Part shown: positions 11,838-23,206 of the stretch, piece after piece
Position numbering within the stretch: the stretch's first letter is position 1
Layout of the letters: each line of letters starts with the position of its first letter
DNA from: Monodelphis domestica
Taxonomy: Eukaryota; Chordata; Mammalia; Didelphimorphia; Didelphidae
Length of the DNA stretch: 64,000 nucleotides
Direction: 5' to 3'
Assembly: GCF_027887165.1 (NCBI RefSeq)
Contig: NC_077227.1
Span: 354,373,350-354,437,349 of the forward strand
Position numbers and translations under genes: made by a program
Notes under the pieces: model-generated
What the model was told of the DNA's origin: nothing
The model's database searches: none
What the model saw: the letters and a program-made list of their open reading frames with translations, nothing else

Positions 11838-13790
11838 ATCCTTTAAAATAGTTACAGACAGTATAAAATACTTGGAAGTCTACCTGCCCAGAGAAATCCA
11901 GGGATTCTATGAAAACAATTACAAAACACTGATCACACAAATAAAGATACATCTAAACAACCAGAGAAATATTAATTACTCATAGGCAGATTGAGCCAAC
12001 ATAAAAAATTACATTTCTACCTATGTTAATTTATTTTTACAGTGCCTTATCAACCAGATCTCCAAAGAATTAGTTTGTAGAGCTAGAAAAAAATTGTAAC
12101 AAAATGTGAACGAAGGCAACCTAGCAGTACCTGATTTCAAAGTAATATTACAAAGTAGTAATACTGAAAACAATTGGTACCAGCTGAAAAACAGAAATAG
12201 AAAAAGCATGCAATCCATAGTAGTAGATGACCATAGTATTCTAGTGTTTCAGAAACCCCAAACAAGATTTTGATATAAGAACTGTAGTGATTAAAATAGT
12301 TGGTTGTCATAAACTGTAATGATTAAAATAGTGGAAGACTTAAATTGTAGTACATATAAAGAGTGGATGAGTAAGTTGTGACCACAGAAAATATGGTTTC
12401 AAGAGAGTGTCTTGTTTTTAAATCAAATATAAGGTGGTCGCCAGGGAAATATTCCCAATTATGAATATACCCAAGTCAACTGGGTTTTTTAGAGAATTTA
12501 ATTAATAATACAATGAGTATTAAAGAAAGAGAGAAAAAGGAAACAATGAGAAAAGGATAGGCCGGCCCAGGGCAGCCCTGGCCAACCCAGGCCTAAGCCT
12601 TAAGAGAAAGATCAGTCAGTCCTTAATCACTCACCACAAGATCTGTTCAAGCAAGGATTCAGAGGGACAGAGTCTCCTCAGAGGGAGTTCCAGCCAGAGT
12701 CAGCCTCCCTCAGATTGTCTTCAAGAGACTGTCTCAAGAGCCTCTCTTCAGAGCCTCCTTAGAGACTCTTTTTTCTTAGGAGACTGTCATCTCCTTATAT
12801 AGGGAATTTTCTCCTATGTCACCTCCCCTAAGTCCTTATATCTACCAATCACAGTAGATGTTTTTCAAAGGACAGACCATTCTTAGTTCACACCTGAGTA
12901 GACTAATCTTTTGAGTAATTCATACCTGAGTAGGCTAGAATCTCTGAGTAAGTTTTCACCTCTTTGCTCCTTGTAAGTTCACAAGTTGCCTGACCTTTGT
13001 AGGTACTTAGCACCCTTTGGTATTAGTCCTAAAATAGGCATGACTTAAAGAACTTTTTGTCTTACTATAAGTATGGATTTAAGTACTTTTCATTGTTCAG
13101 CAAAGAGTTTACAACTTTATCTTCCCCTAGGGCAGACTTAAGTAGGGGTGGAGTAGAGGTCTCACATTCCTGATCTAAGTAGAGTTCTCACATTCCTGAT
13201 CTAAGTACCTTCACTGCCCAAATGGAGAATGGTCCCAATGGGGAATGGTCTTAACCCAACCTTATGAAGTAGGGTCTGAGAATTTTTAAGGTTCACAGAA
13301 CTTAATATTTGACAAAAATTTCTGGGAAAACTGGAATGAAATTTCAAAGAAACTAGGCATGATCAGTATTTCATGCCATAGACTAAGAGGATCAAAATGG
13401 ATAAATTATTTAAACATAAGTCATGGTATGATAAGTAAATTAGAGGAGTAAGTGAAATATGCCTTTCAGAGCTGAATAATAAGGGAAGAATTTATGATCA
13501 AGCAGGAGACAAAGAGGATCACAGGAAGTAAAATGAATAATTCTGATTACAAGATATCAAAAGGTTTTGCACAAACAATGCAGACAAAATTAGAAGTGAA
13601 ATAAGAACCTGAGGGAGTGGGTTACAAGTTTATCTATCTGATAAATGTCTCATTTTTGAAATATATAGAAAACTAAGCCAAATCTATTTTTAAAAAAAGA
13701 CGTTCCCCAATTTGTAAATGGTCAAAAAGATATGAACAGGCAATTTTCAGAAGAAATCAAAGTTCTCAATAGTCACTGAAAAATAATTCC
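11838..13790 (+). mobile_element. Old L1 ORF2 3' half, split by a solo LTR
   Basis: From 11838 the + strand resembles L1 ORF2 after the RT (KYLEVYLPRE, YENNYKTL, then a decayed thumb with LAVPDFK). After the LTR it resumes with the stretch upstream of the C-terminal domain (TRKLGMISI-like, and PQFVNGQKDMNRQFSEEI-like near 13700). It ends near 13790 without the 3' UTR. It carries many stops. Confidence 0.7.
12283..13297 (-). mobile_element. Solo ERV LTR (fossil) inside the old L1
   Basis: The 1,015-bp insert has TG...CA ends and exact 4-bp duplications GAAC (12279-12282, 13298-13301), typical of class I ERVs. Removing it restores the L1 sequence. Read on the minus strand it starts TGTGAACCTT, has a CCTATATAAGG box near 12800 and ends TTTAATCACTACA. 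A roughly 24-bp tandem duplication (CACATTCCTGATCTAAGTA, 13163-13207) is visible. No internal region is present. Confidence 0.85.
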
Positions 13791-14285
13791 CTTAACATTG
13801 TCTTTTTTAGGGAAGTTTTCAGAATTTAAATAGCTATGAGAGGTATTCTAGAAACCAGTAGCCCTCCCTTATACCCAGTAAATAATACTACCTAGATGGT
13901 TCCCATTCTGCTTACCCTGGAATTAGTGTCCTATTTCTCTACATCTTTGGTCAGAAGGCAAAGTGTGTTTTGGAAAGGCTTCACAGAAAAGTTTGCTAAG
14001 CTCCAGCCTGACTGAAACAGAATATATCAGAAATCTCAATAAGGAGACATGTTTAAGGAGACACATTTTTTGATGGCTGTTCTGGGATAATCCCAGATCA
14101 GAAAAGTCTGGATAGTTCAGATAGCTGGGAAGAAAACAGCAATGACATACCTGTTTACCTTAGGCAAATCATTCCTCCCTTATTTCTGATGTAGAACAGT
14201 TTCTCCAAAAATCTGACTGCATTCAAGACTACAAAAGAGCAGTGACTCTGAGTATCCAGCAGTTATTTAAGAGGGAAAACCTTAG
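13791..14285. other. Unique sequence, nothing recognised
   Basis: AT-rich DNA of ordinary composition. No repeat, open frame or motif I can support. Confidence 0.5.
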
Positions 14286-14289
14286 CTAA

Positions 14290-14465
14290 GGAAACAAGAG
14301 ATTGGAATTTTTGCTCCTACCATATCACACTAATGAGCAAGTTACTTCCCTGCACCAGATTTCTGTTTTCACCTTGTATAATGAAAGAGTTGAATGAGAC
14401 TAGATCTCTTCCTTGGTTCTGTATTCTAGGATCCCTTCCAGCTATGACATTTGATGTTCTTAAGG
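14290..14465 (+). mobile_element. MIR3-type SINE relic
   Basis: Has the typical 3' end: GAGTTGAATGAGACTAGATC, then GATCCCTTCCAGCTATGACA. Sequence 14465-14990 is unique apart from a possible MIR scrap at 14540-14640. Confidence 0.6.
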
Positions 14466-14994
14466 TCCCCCAATCACTGGAATTCTACGATAGAAACACA
14501 AGGTACTATCACTGTCTTATTACCTAAATGTGACCTGGACTAAGTAGTTGGGAAGAAGAGACTGGTACCAGAAATGCCATGAAATCTCAAGACTCTCCTG
14601 GCCTCAGTTTCACTATCTTTACAATAGACTTAATGCTACTTGTTGAAAAGATGTTTTTAGATCCTGAACAAAAAAAAAAACAAAACAAGAGGTGAAATAC
14701 AATTATATATCTTACATGAGGTTACCCTGGTTACAAGGCCCTGAATTGAAACTACTTTGCCATTTTTTCTTTTATTTTCATGGTTTTCAAAATTTCTGCA
14801 AGAGGAAAGGGTAGTATTTGTATCTGAGGGATGTGTATGTGTGTGTCTGTGTGTGATTTCAGCCAATATAAATCAGTTATTGTGTTCCAGAGGAAAAGCT
14901 TAATGAATTCAAGATACTGTGTCAACCTTTATGTATCTCAAATTGATAATCAGAAAGGGCCTTGATTATTTATCACTCCATCCAAAATTGGTTA

Positions 14995-16290
14995 AATGAA
15001 TCAATAAATTAATGAAAAATTAAGTATTTATGACCAACTATAGGCCAAGCACTATAATGGACATTCAATTATAAAAGATAGACCTTGACCTCAAGTTGTT
15101 TACATTTTACTAGGGGAATATATATTCACAAATATGTTGAAATAAACACATAAATGTTTTTATGTACAAAATGATAGGGGTGGATTACATAGATAAATAC
15201 TAGAGGAATCATGAAAAGGAAATGGAATTTGATCTAAGCATTGAAGGGATCTAAGGGAAGTAGGCTAGAATAGAACACAGAAGATCATGAAGAGTAATAT
15301 TGTATAATCAACCTAGAAATATAAGCTGAAGCAAAAATTTGAAGATCTTTCAATGGAGTTTGTACATTATCCTAAAGGTAATGAGGAGCCACTGAAGATT
15401 CTTGAGTATGAAGTGGTACACTCAACAAATGAGTTCAAACACCTAGAATTTCAATTATTGGAACCACAATTTATTAATAAAATAGGGAAATAAAGAATCT
15501 ACCAGCTGGGACAGAATTCCCTAATGGAAAACTACATCAGACTGACATTACAGGATAGCTTATATACATTATACAGGTTTTTATCTGACAACAAACAAAC
15601 CTTAATACAGGAATGTGGGGTCAGAGATGAAGAGACCATCCTTTTACTGGGGTTGTTATCTAAGGAGTGCTTATCTTCACTTAGCCAAATGTTAGTTCAC
15701 TGACCCTTTGATATTCCTGAAATTCCTCTTTGTCTCCTGACCCCCAAGCTGAGTAGAGACTAGTTTGTTATCTGCATAAACAGCTTGACCCTCTTGGGGT
15801 GGGAAGCCAGGTCTGTTCCCTGAAAAATGCTGACGGGGCCTATCTGCTTTATTTACTTTTAATTTTTCCATCTTTGCAGTTTTGGGGGCTACTTCAAGTA
15901 GAAGAGTGGCACAGTCAAAACTTGAACTTCAGAAATATCATTTTGATACCTGGGGAGAGTAAATGATAGAGGGGAAAAAACAGATGTCAGAAGACCAATT
16001 CAGGCCATTCCAATACTGACATAAGCAGAGATAATGGGATGAATGCAGAGACTTATGAAGTAGGTAGAATTGAAAAAGTTTGGCAAGTAAGTGGATTTCT
16101 TAGATCAGAGAGAGTAAAGAGTTAAGGGTAATATTGAGGAGGTGGAATTATGTAACTAGAAAGTAAAGAGAAAGGATGTTTTCAGGAGAAATTATTTCTG
16201 CCTATGATATGTTGATTTTGAGATGCTTATAGGACATTAAGGTAAAGGTATTAAATAGGCAAAAATATATATTTTTTGCCTTCATTGGCA
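14995..16290 (+). repeat. Old unnamed interspersed repeat, split by a solo LTR
   Basis: The parts 14995-15408 and 15901-16290 read as one copy: AGGCCAAGCACTATAATGG, CCTCAAGTTGTTTACA, AAGGTAATGAGGAGCCACTG, TTGAGTA|GAAGAGTGGCACAG, ATATCATTTTG, then GATGCTTATAGGACATT. The same order is seen in the copies at 42150 and 45190. Its class is not known to me. Confidence 0.65.
15409..15896 (-). mobile_element. Solo ERV LTR (fossil), 488 bp
   Basis: Ends TGAAGT...ACTTCA form a perfect 6-bp inverted terminal repeat, flanked by the 4-bp duplication AGTA (15405-15408, 15897-15900). Excising it restores the host repeat. On the minus strand it holds a polypurine/pyrimidine-rich body and an AATAAA signal followed by TTGTGGTTCC near the 3' end. 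No viral genes remain. The 4-bp duplication suggests a class I ERV. Confidence 0.85.
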
Positions 16291-16430
16291 TAGAGATGAT
16301 ACGCTGGAATCTAGATATAATAATAGTTCCCAGTTTCATATTGCTTTAAAGATTAAAAAGTGCTTTCCTTTCAATAACTGTTATGGTTGAGTTTATTTTG
16401 GGGGGGGTATTGTTTCTGCCTCTAACTGGT

Positions 16431-16432
<2 letters not shown>

Positions 16433-16462
<30 letters not shown>
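16433..16462 (+). repeat. (CT)n microsatellite
   Basis: About 15 CT units, uninterrupted apart from the first CATCTC. Confidence 0.95.
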
Positions 16463-16464
16463 AG

Positions 16465-16770
16465 GGATTCTCATTCTGATCCTTCTTCCTCTGGCAACCT
16501 CCTAACCAATAGTTTCAGGGTACCCCCAAAGCCTGTCTTTCTCCAGTAGCACTCCCCATCTAGCAAGTAGGGTCTGGTGTCCTGGGGTCTAGGTTCTTTC
16601 TCTGAAGCCTTCCCATAACTTACCATTTACCAGAGTTGCTAGGTATGGCTTAGCTCATGAAATAACAAAAACATAGTGAAACAATATAAGATCAGAAGCA
16701 AACTCAGTAGCTAGGATTATGATTGCCAAGTATTTATATTGTGACTAGGAAGAACCTTAGATGTATCAGA
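16465..16770. other. Unique sequence, nothing recognised
   Basis: C/T-rich then AT-rich DNA. No repeat or gene signal I can support. Confidence 0.45.
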
Positions 16771-16853
16771 CACTGAACACAGAATTTCAGAGCTGGAAGA
16801 GTCACCCTAAGAACCAAGAATAGAGAGTGTCAGAGAGGGAAGAATTCTTAGAG

Positions 16854-17042
16854 CAGAGATTCTCAGCCATTTTTGTGTCATAGTACCTTTGACAATCTGG
16901 TAAAACCTACAGACCTCATTTAAGAATTATATTTTCAAATATGTAAAATAAAATCTATAGGATTATAAGGAAATCTATATTAAAACTAAAATGATTAAAA
17001 TGGATTTTAGGAAGTTGGTGGATGTCAGTTTAAGAATCCCTT
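16854..17042. mobile_element. Short hAT-like nonautonomous DNA transposon
   Basis: Starts CAGAGATTCTCAGCC and ends TTTAAGAATCCCTT, an imperfect terminal inverted repeat. The flanks TCTTAGAG and TCTAAGAA resemble the 8-bp, TCTAGA-centred duplications of hAT elements. The body reads GTGTCATAGTACCTTTGAC...ACAGACCT, as in mammalian Charlie-type MITEs. No transposase is present. Confidence 0.6.
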
Positions 17043-17089
17043 TCTAAGAACATAGAATGGAACAATTGGTAAGGACCTCCAAGCAGAAA

Positions 17090-17300
17090 ACATAAAATGT
17101 TAACATTAGAAGAGACCTTAGTATATAGAATATCAGAACTCAAAGGAATTTTGAAGAACATATAGTTTTTCAACCTTCTCTTTTTACAGAAAAGGAAACT
17201 GAGGATCATTAAAGTACAACAAATTGCTTAAATAGGGTCACATAGAATAATCAAAATTCAGACTCAGGTTTCTGACTTTAAGCCCAATGTTCTTTCCATG
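17090..17300 (-). mobile_element. MIR3/MIR SINE relic
   Basis: Reverse orientation: AGAAGAGACCTTAG, TTTTACAGAAAAGGAAACTGAGG, AGGGTCACATAG, then CAGGTTTCTGAC and TGTTCTTTCC. A similar short scrap lies at 16775-16845. Confidence 0.65.
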
Positions 17301-17569
17301 GGTTTTTAGTTTTTGTCATTTCTGCTACAGGCCAACTATGGCACAGCCAACAACCAAGATTTCTCCATTCTATCCCCCCCCCCCCCAAGGAGATAGCTTC
17401 TGGAAATTGATTAAATTTTTACTTTTATTGGGTAAAGAGTAGGGAGTGGGGTTAAGTTGACTACTAGAATGAGTGTCCTTCATCAAAGGAAGCCTTCCCA
17501 GAGGCAAGGTATTGACACTGAGTACCATTTGCTCTCTTCTGGGTAATCAGGTAACAAGAGTATGATAGA

Positions 17570-17835
17570 GAGAACACTGGATGGGGAATACAAAAGACTC
17601 ATATTGAGACACATTTCTGACACAAGAATTTAACACAAAGTCTAAAGTCCAAGTCCAAGTGGTAGCTTACATAAATTATTAGGTATGTGCCTATGGGCAG
17701 GTCATGGTCCTTCTCTGGGTCTCAGCTTCCTCTTCTGTAAGATGAGAGGACTTGATTACATGATACCTAAATATCTTTTGGCTCTAACATTCTGTTCTCA
17801 GGTCCCTGCAAGACATAAAGTTCTATGATTCTATT
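17570..17835 (+). mobile_element. MIR3-type SINE relic
   Basis: Contains CTCTGGGTCTCAGCTTCC, CTGTAAGATGAGAGGACTTG and a final TTCTATGATTCTATTA, the usual MIR3 3' end. Confidence 0.65.
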
Positions 17836-17849
17836 AATGCTTCACTGAT

Positions 17850-18340
17850 ATTATTAGGGAGTATAGTATTCATTATTTGTGGTTTCTACCAGAAAGAAGG
17901 CTTGGATTTGGGACTCCCTTCTTGAAAAGATTCTATTTCTTGAGGTACTGATCCCTCTCCAGGGTGTTTTCCAGAATTTGCATTGCTCCTTAATTACTGG
18001 GCAATGCTTCAGGCTTATCAAATGCTGTTTATATGTATGAGCAATGGAGGGAAGACAAGGGGGGAAAAAGAGAATAGAAAATGCTGTTGAAATTGGCAAA
18101 ATTCCAATGTGGGTAATTACATTCTTAGGGGTGGTGATCTCACCATACACACATTCTGTGGAGCATTTTGGGAGCCTTCTGCATGAAATGTGCTTTAAAA
18201 ACATGTAAAATATTATTGTTATTAATTTTACATCTGTCAGGGCATTTTTAAAGCCACCGAGGCTCCCTCCCTCTGATTGCCTGCTCAGCAACCGGTCATC
18301 CATCAGTAATCTATTCCCAGATTGTGTATTTGACATTTTC
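17850..18340. other. Repeat-free block about 4.5 kb upstream of GRIA1
   Basis: No repeat family is recognised here. The minus strand carries a 160-codon open frame (18336-17854), but its product has low-complexity stretches and no domain or homolog I know, and no splice or start context supports it. TAAAATATTATTGTTATTAA and CAGCAACCGGTCATCCATCA stand out as complex, non-repetitive sequence. A conserved noncoding element is a reasonable guess only. Confidence 0.3.
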
Positions 18341-18344
18341 TCTT

Positions 18345-18600
18345 GAATTACAGACCAATAGAATCATAGAATGCTAAAATTAAATGAGAAATAGAACATA
18401 AAACACAGAATGGCAAAGCTAGAAGAGACCCCAGGATATTTCACTTTTAATATTCAATGCTCTGTACATTGTCATTTTCAACTTTAACATTCTATGACCT
18501 CTTACATTTTAAGTTAGGGATGAAAACCTTGTTATTCATAAGGAAAATGAGATATACATTGAGCCAAATATGGTCTGGCATGGATTTGAGACTTGTTTGC
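18345..18600 (-). mobile_element. Weak MIR-type relic
   Basis: AGAATGGCAAAGCTAGAAGAG and ATAAGGAAAATGAGATAT recall a decayed reverse MIR3. 18600-19195 beyond it is unique, including an ATTATTATTATTA stretch near 18802. Confidence 0.4.
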
Positions 18601-19199
18601 ACATTATATTATACTGACATAACAAATGATGGTTGAAAACTCATCTTTTGTACTTCCATTTGACTCCCAAAAAAACAGGTAAAGCCTTTCTTATCTATTA
18701 CAGGTAGGCGTAAAGAGGTTTCACTAATTAATACTTGTAGAGGGCTTGGAGATCCTCAGAAGAAAGGTGACAGAAGTGTGAAGTCTGCAGTGACAGCCTA
18801 ATTATTATTATTACGCTTACAAAGCACAGAGAACTTAAAAGGTCCCCAGGCACCTTTCAAAAAGAGGAAGCAAGGGGCTAACTCCTTGAATAGTCCAGTA
18901 TTATTTTCCTCCTCGTAACATCCTTCTCCTCCCACCCACCCACACCCTCCACTTCCATTCTCCCCTTTATTTCCATCTCTTTAAACAGACAATTCCTAAA
19001 ACTTCTACTTTATCTATTCAAAGTCCTAAGACCTTTGCCAGCATAAAAGTGAAAGAGCTTTCCTGTTTAAGCTGCCCAGGTTTCTTAACATGTGTAGGTA
19101 GACTATGATCTATATAGCTGTAATAGATCAATCAGAGACATTTGAATTAGACTATAAACTCCACAAGGACAGTGATTCTAAATCAATTAGTACTGCACC

Positions 19200-19405
19200 A
19201 CTCACAGATGAACAGCTTATGTTTATATAGTGTCTGGTAGAGCTTAATACTGTTTCCTGATGACAGTGCTGTTAGGTAGGTTATTATTATCCCACAAATT
19301 CAGAAGGAAGTGGCGATTCCAAGGTCATGCAGCTAGTAAGTGGCTGAGCTCAAAGCAGACACTTCTTCAGGTTTTCTTACCTCCAAATCCAGTGAACCCT
19401 CCATT
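19200..19405 (-). mobile_element. MIR SINE relic
   Basis: Reverse MIR: TATTATTATCCCACAAATTC, AAGGTCATGCAGCTAGTAAG, TGGCTGAGCTCAAAGC and ACCTCCAAATCCAGTG. Confidence 0.7.
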
Positions 19406-19559
19406 ATGCCCCACCCTACTTTTTCTTGCTCCAAAAATTCGGTGTATTCAATGTACGTATCTTGCTCAATTCAATGTATCCAACATTTATTGACTACCAT
19501 GGGCAACACCTGTTACTGGTTGATCACTATGATGATGCTAGGAACATTTTCAAAGTGAT

Positions 19560-19955
19560 TCTACTCCAGTGACACTGGCTTCCAGGCTGCTCCTTGAGTA
19601 AGAAATTGCCTCAGCCCTTGGCAATTTCTCTATCTCCCATGCTAGAATATTCTTCTCTGCGCCAACTTATGACATCCCTGGCTTCCTTAAAAGTCCCAAC
19701 TAAAATACCATGTTTTATGGGAAACCTTTTCCAATTCCTCTTGATCCCAGTGTTTTCCCTCTTTTAATTATTTCCTGTTTATCCTGTATAATTGCTTGCT
19801 TTGTATATATTTGTTTGTATATTGTCTTCCACATTCTATTCTAAGCTCCTTGAGGGCCAGCACTGTCTTTTGCCTCTTTTTGTATTCTCTCTGCTTAGCA
19901 CAGTTCCTAGCAATGTAGTAGTCACTTAATAAATATTTTCATTGAATGAATATCA
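19560..19955 (+). mobile_element. L2-type LINE 3' end
   Basis: Decayed 3' end of an L2/CR1-clade LINE: CTATCTCCCATGCTAGAATA, CCTTAAAAGTCCCAACTAAA, TAAGCTCCTTGAGGGCCAG, ACTGTCTTTTGCC, GCACAGTTCCTAGCAATGTA and ATAAATATTTTCATTGAATG at the end. Confidence 0.75.
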
Positions 19956-20019
19956 TTTTTATTTTATACTGAGAGGAGACATTAATTATAATAATGCAGT
20001 ATTAAGTAACAGTGATATG

Positions 20020-21180
20020 TCCACAGTACTGTTTTGTTCAACGTTTTTATCAGTAAATTAAATGAAAGCATAAATGGCATACTTATTAAATTTGCAGGCA
20101 AAATGAAGTAGGGAGGAATTGCTGAAACCTTAGATGACAGAATTGATATATAAAGAAATCTTGAAAAGCTCTACTACTGGCTATGTGACCTGAGACAAGT
20201 CATTTTACTTCTATGGACTTATCATCTATAATATGAGAGCCTGGATGACTTCTAAGATCTCTTCTAGCTCCAACATTTCACAAGTGACTGTAATCATAAA
20301 AAAATTAATAGGGACAAATTTGAAATTCTGCATTTAGATTGAAATTAAAGCAACTGCACAAGTGAAAATAAGTTCAGACAGGTGATTCAAAGAGAAAAGA
20401 GCTAGGGCTCTTGCTGAACCACAAACAACTCTTCTTCTCCCACCTACCTTACTCCCCAAAACAAAACAAATATAGCCTTAGGCTGTTCTAAAAAAACTAA
20501 TAACAATAGCTAACTTTTATATATCTCTTACTATGTGTTAGACATTTTGCTAAAGTTTTACAATTATCATCTCATTTGATCCTCACAATAATTCTGCAAA
20601 GCAAATGCTATTATCATTCCAATTTTACAGATGAAGAAACTAAGATAAATGAGTTTAGTGACTTGTCTGGTGTCACCCAACTAGTAAGTGTCAGGTCAAA
20701 TTTGAACTCCAGTCTTCCTGACTGTCCTTTATCTACTGCACCAAGATAGGTTGGCAATCCTGTTCTTTGTTGCATTTAAATCACATCTAGAGTATGATGT
20801 TGAGTTCTGGGTGTCACAGTTTTGGAAGAGATACTGAAAACTGTGCTGCATTACTAGAACATTACTGTGATGGTAAGAGAAACAGAGACATTCCATGCCA
20901 CATGAGGATGAGATGAAAAAAACTGGGAGTGGTGGGGCAAGAGGAAAAAAAGACTCATGGGCCATGCAATCTGTTCAGATGATCTGATTGGTCCCAGAAG
21001 ACAGAACTGGAAACAACAGAAATGAAAATTACATAGAAACAAATTTCACCTGGATATAAAGGACTTCCTAATAGTTGGAACTGTTCAATTCTGTAATGGA
21101 CTGTCTAATGAGATAACGAATCTCTCATCATTAGATGTTTTCAAGGAGAATTTGGATGTCCAGTAGTTGGGAAGCTTAAG
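20020..21180 (+). mobile_element. CR1/L3 LINE relic with MIR insertions
   Basis: Frame fragments match the end of CR1 ORF2: FNVFIS, INGILIKFA, ETLDDRID and KINRDKFEILHL, then after insertions GTTGAGTTCTGGGTGTCA and the tail TTCAAGGAGAATTTGGATGT. MIR pieces sit at about 20165-20285 (+) and 20485-20745 (-; CATCTCATTTGATCCTCACA, TTTTACAGATGAAGAAACTA). Confidence 0.7.
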
Positions 21181-21189
21181 GGGGGTGGG

Positions 21190-22430
21190 GGAGGGTAGCA
21201 GAGATCCGTGCTTCAGATGGCCATTGAAAGAGATTACTTTTAATGTCTTTTGTGGACTGATATAAGAGGAACAATCCAAATGCAAATTTTGCCACCATCC
21301 TCAGTCCTTTCAATATTATGCTTGATGTAAAAGGATTCATGTAACTGATCAGCATAAAGTGCTCTCTTGGTCTTCATAACACACCAACATGGCCCAGCTT
21401 CCCTGGGGGGTTTTGTGGGCTAGGGAGAGAAAGATCTAAACAGGATGTAGTAAAAACTACTGCCAAGAGTTGGAATAAAGGCATGCCAACAGGGACTAGA
21501 CCCCAAGGAGAAAAATCCAAGCAATATAAGTACTTTGGTTGGGAAGTTCTTCATTTGGCAGTGTTTTTCTATCACTCTACCAATCTGGGAAAACCTTTTT
21601 TTTTCTCTCTCTTTTTTAAAAATGAGGGATTTCTAGGGTCTGTCCCTGGGGCACCAGGTTGTACTAATAATTGGGACAGTAGAGCGAACACTGTGTGCCA
21701 CATACAACCTGCTTTCCTTAAGAAAATGACCTAGATCAAGCAGAGATGGATCTGAGACTAGAGTGGATCCTCCATGCCACCTACTGATTCTCCCTAGATC
21801 CCACAATTGTCAGCCTCCACCTGGACACAAGGTAATGGGATATGTGGTATTGGGGAAAGGACATGATTTTATTTTTTCATAACGGAGATTAAATTGTCCC
21901 CTTGAGAGTCAAGCTATGGCTGCCCCTCCTCGTATATTGTGAAATAAGGGAAATAGTATTAGGCTTGAAGTCTAAAGATGTGGGTTCAAGTTAGCATTCT
22001 GCTATTAATTTCATACAAGTCACTTTGACTCTTGAGTCTTACTTTCTCAACTGAAAAACAAAGGTAATAAGGTTTATTTAGTGTTGAGAGATCTTAAAAC
22101 TGCCTTTCGGGGTTGCTTTCCTTAGCTTGTTTCTGTTTCTATCAAAAAGGGCAAAAGAAGGGTTATTACCTGCCTTATTTACCTCATATGATTGTGACGA
22201 AAGAAAGTGTAAATTGTAATCCTGAGCCTCAGCTTTTTCTCTGGAAAATGGGGATAAAAATGCAGCATCGCAGATCTACAAGGGGAAGGAGAGCGCTATA
22301 CCATTATGAGTACTTATTAGAGCAAAGGTGGGGGAGAAAGAACGAGGATTGCCCTTCCAAAGACAAAGCTACCTTGTCTCCCACCCCGACTCCCATCACG
22401 GCCTGGGTTAAGGAAGGGAAGAGGAGGGAG
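21190..22430. other. GRIA1 proximal upstream region
   Basis: Mostly unique DNA directly 5' of the CpG island. A MIR relic (+) at about 21945-22110 is the only repeat I recognise. G-rich runs increase toward 22430. Proximal promoter elements may lie here but none is distinct enough to annotate. Confidence 0.5.
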
Positions 22431-22502
22431 AATGGATGGGGGTTGGGGCGGGGGGTGGGGGGGCGATGTGCAGCGGAGCCCAGCTGTTGAACTCGGAGCT
22501 AG

Positions 22503-22973
<471 letters not shown>

Positions 22974-23185
22974 TAGGTTTGGGTATTGGGGGCTGGTGGT
23001 CGCTGCTTTGGTACACGGGCTTTTCTACGCGCGTGGCCAGGAGCGGCTGGGCTTGCTGCGGACGTGCCACGGGCTCGGGGGGCTGCTAGCGCAGGGAAGG
23101 GGTGTCTTTTAACCCTCTTCCCGACGAGATGGAGGGTGGGGGCATGGGGAAGTTTGTGCACGCACGCGCGCGGACATGGACGGAC

Positions 23186-23206
23186 ACACACACACACACA
23201 CACAGC
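23186..23206 (+). repeat. Short (AC)n tract at the edge of the CpG island
   Basis: About ten AC units after a CGCACGCGCGCG stretch, in the first 300 bp of intron 1. Confidence 0.9.

Noticed and set aside
1-13800. A segment of foreign or viral origin because of the many RT-like frames
   Set aside because: All RT-like frames are L1 LINE, with L1 3' UTRs and target duplications; the only viral traces are solo LTRs.
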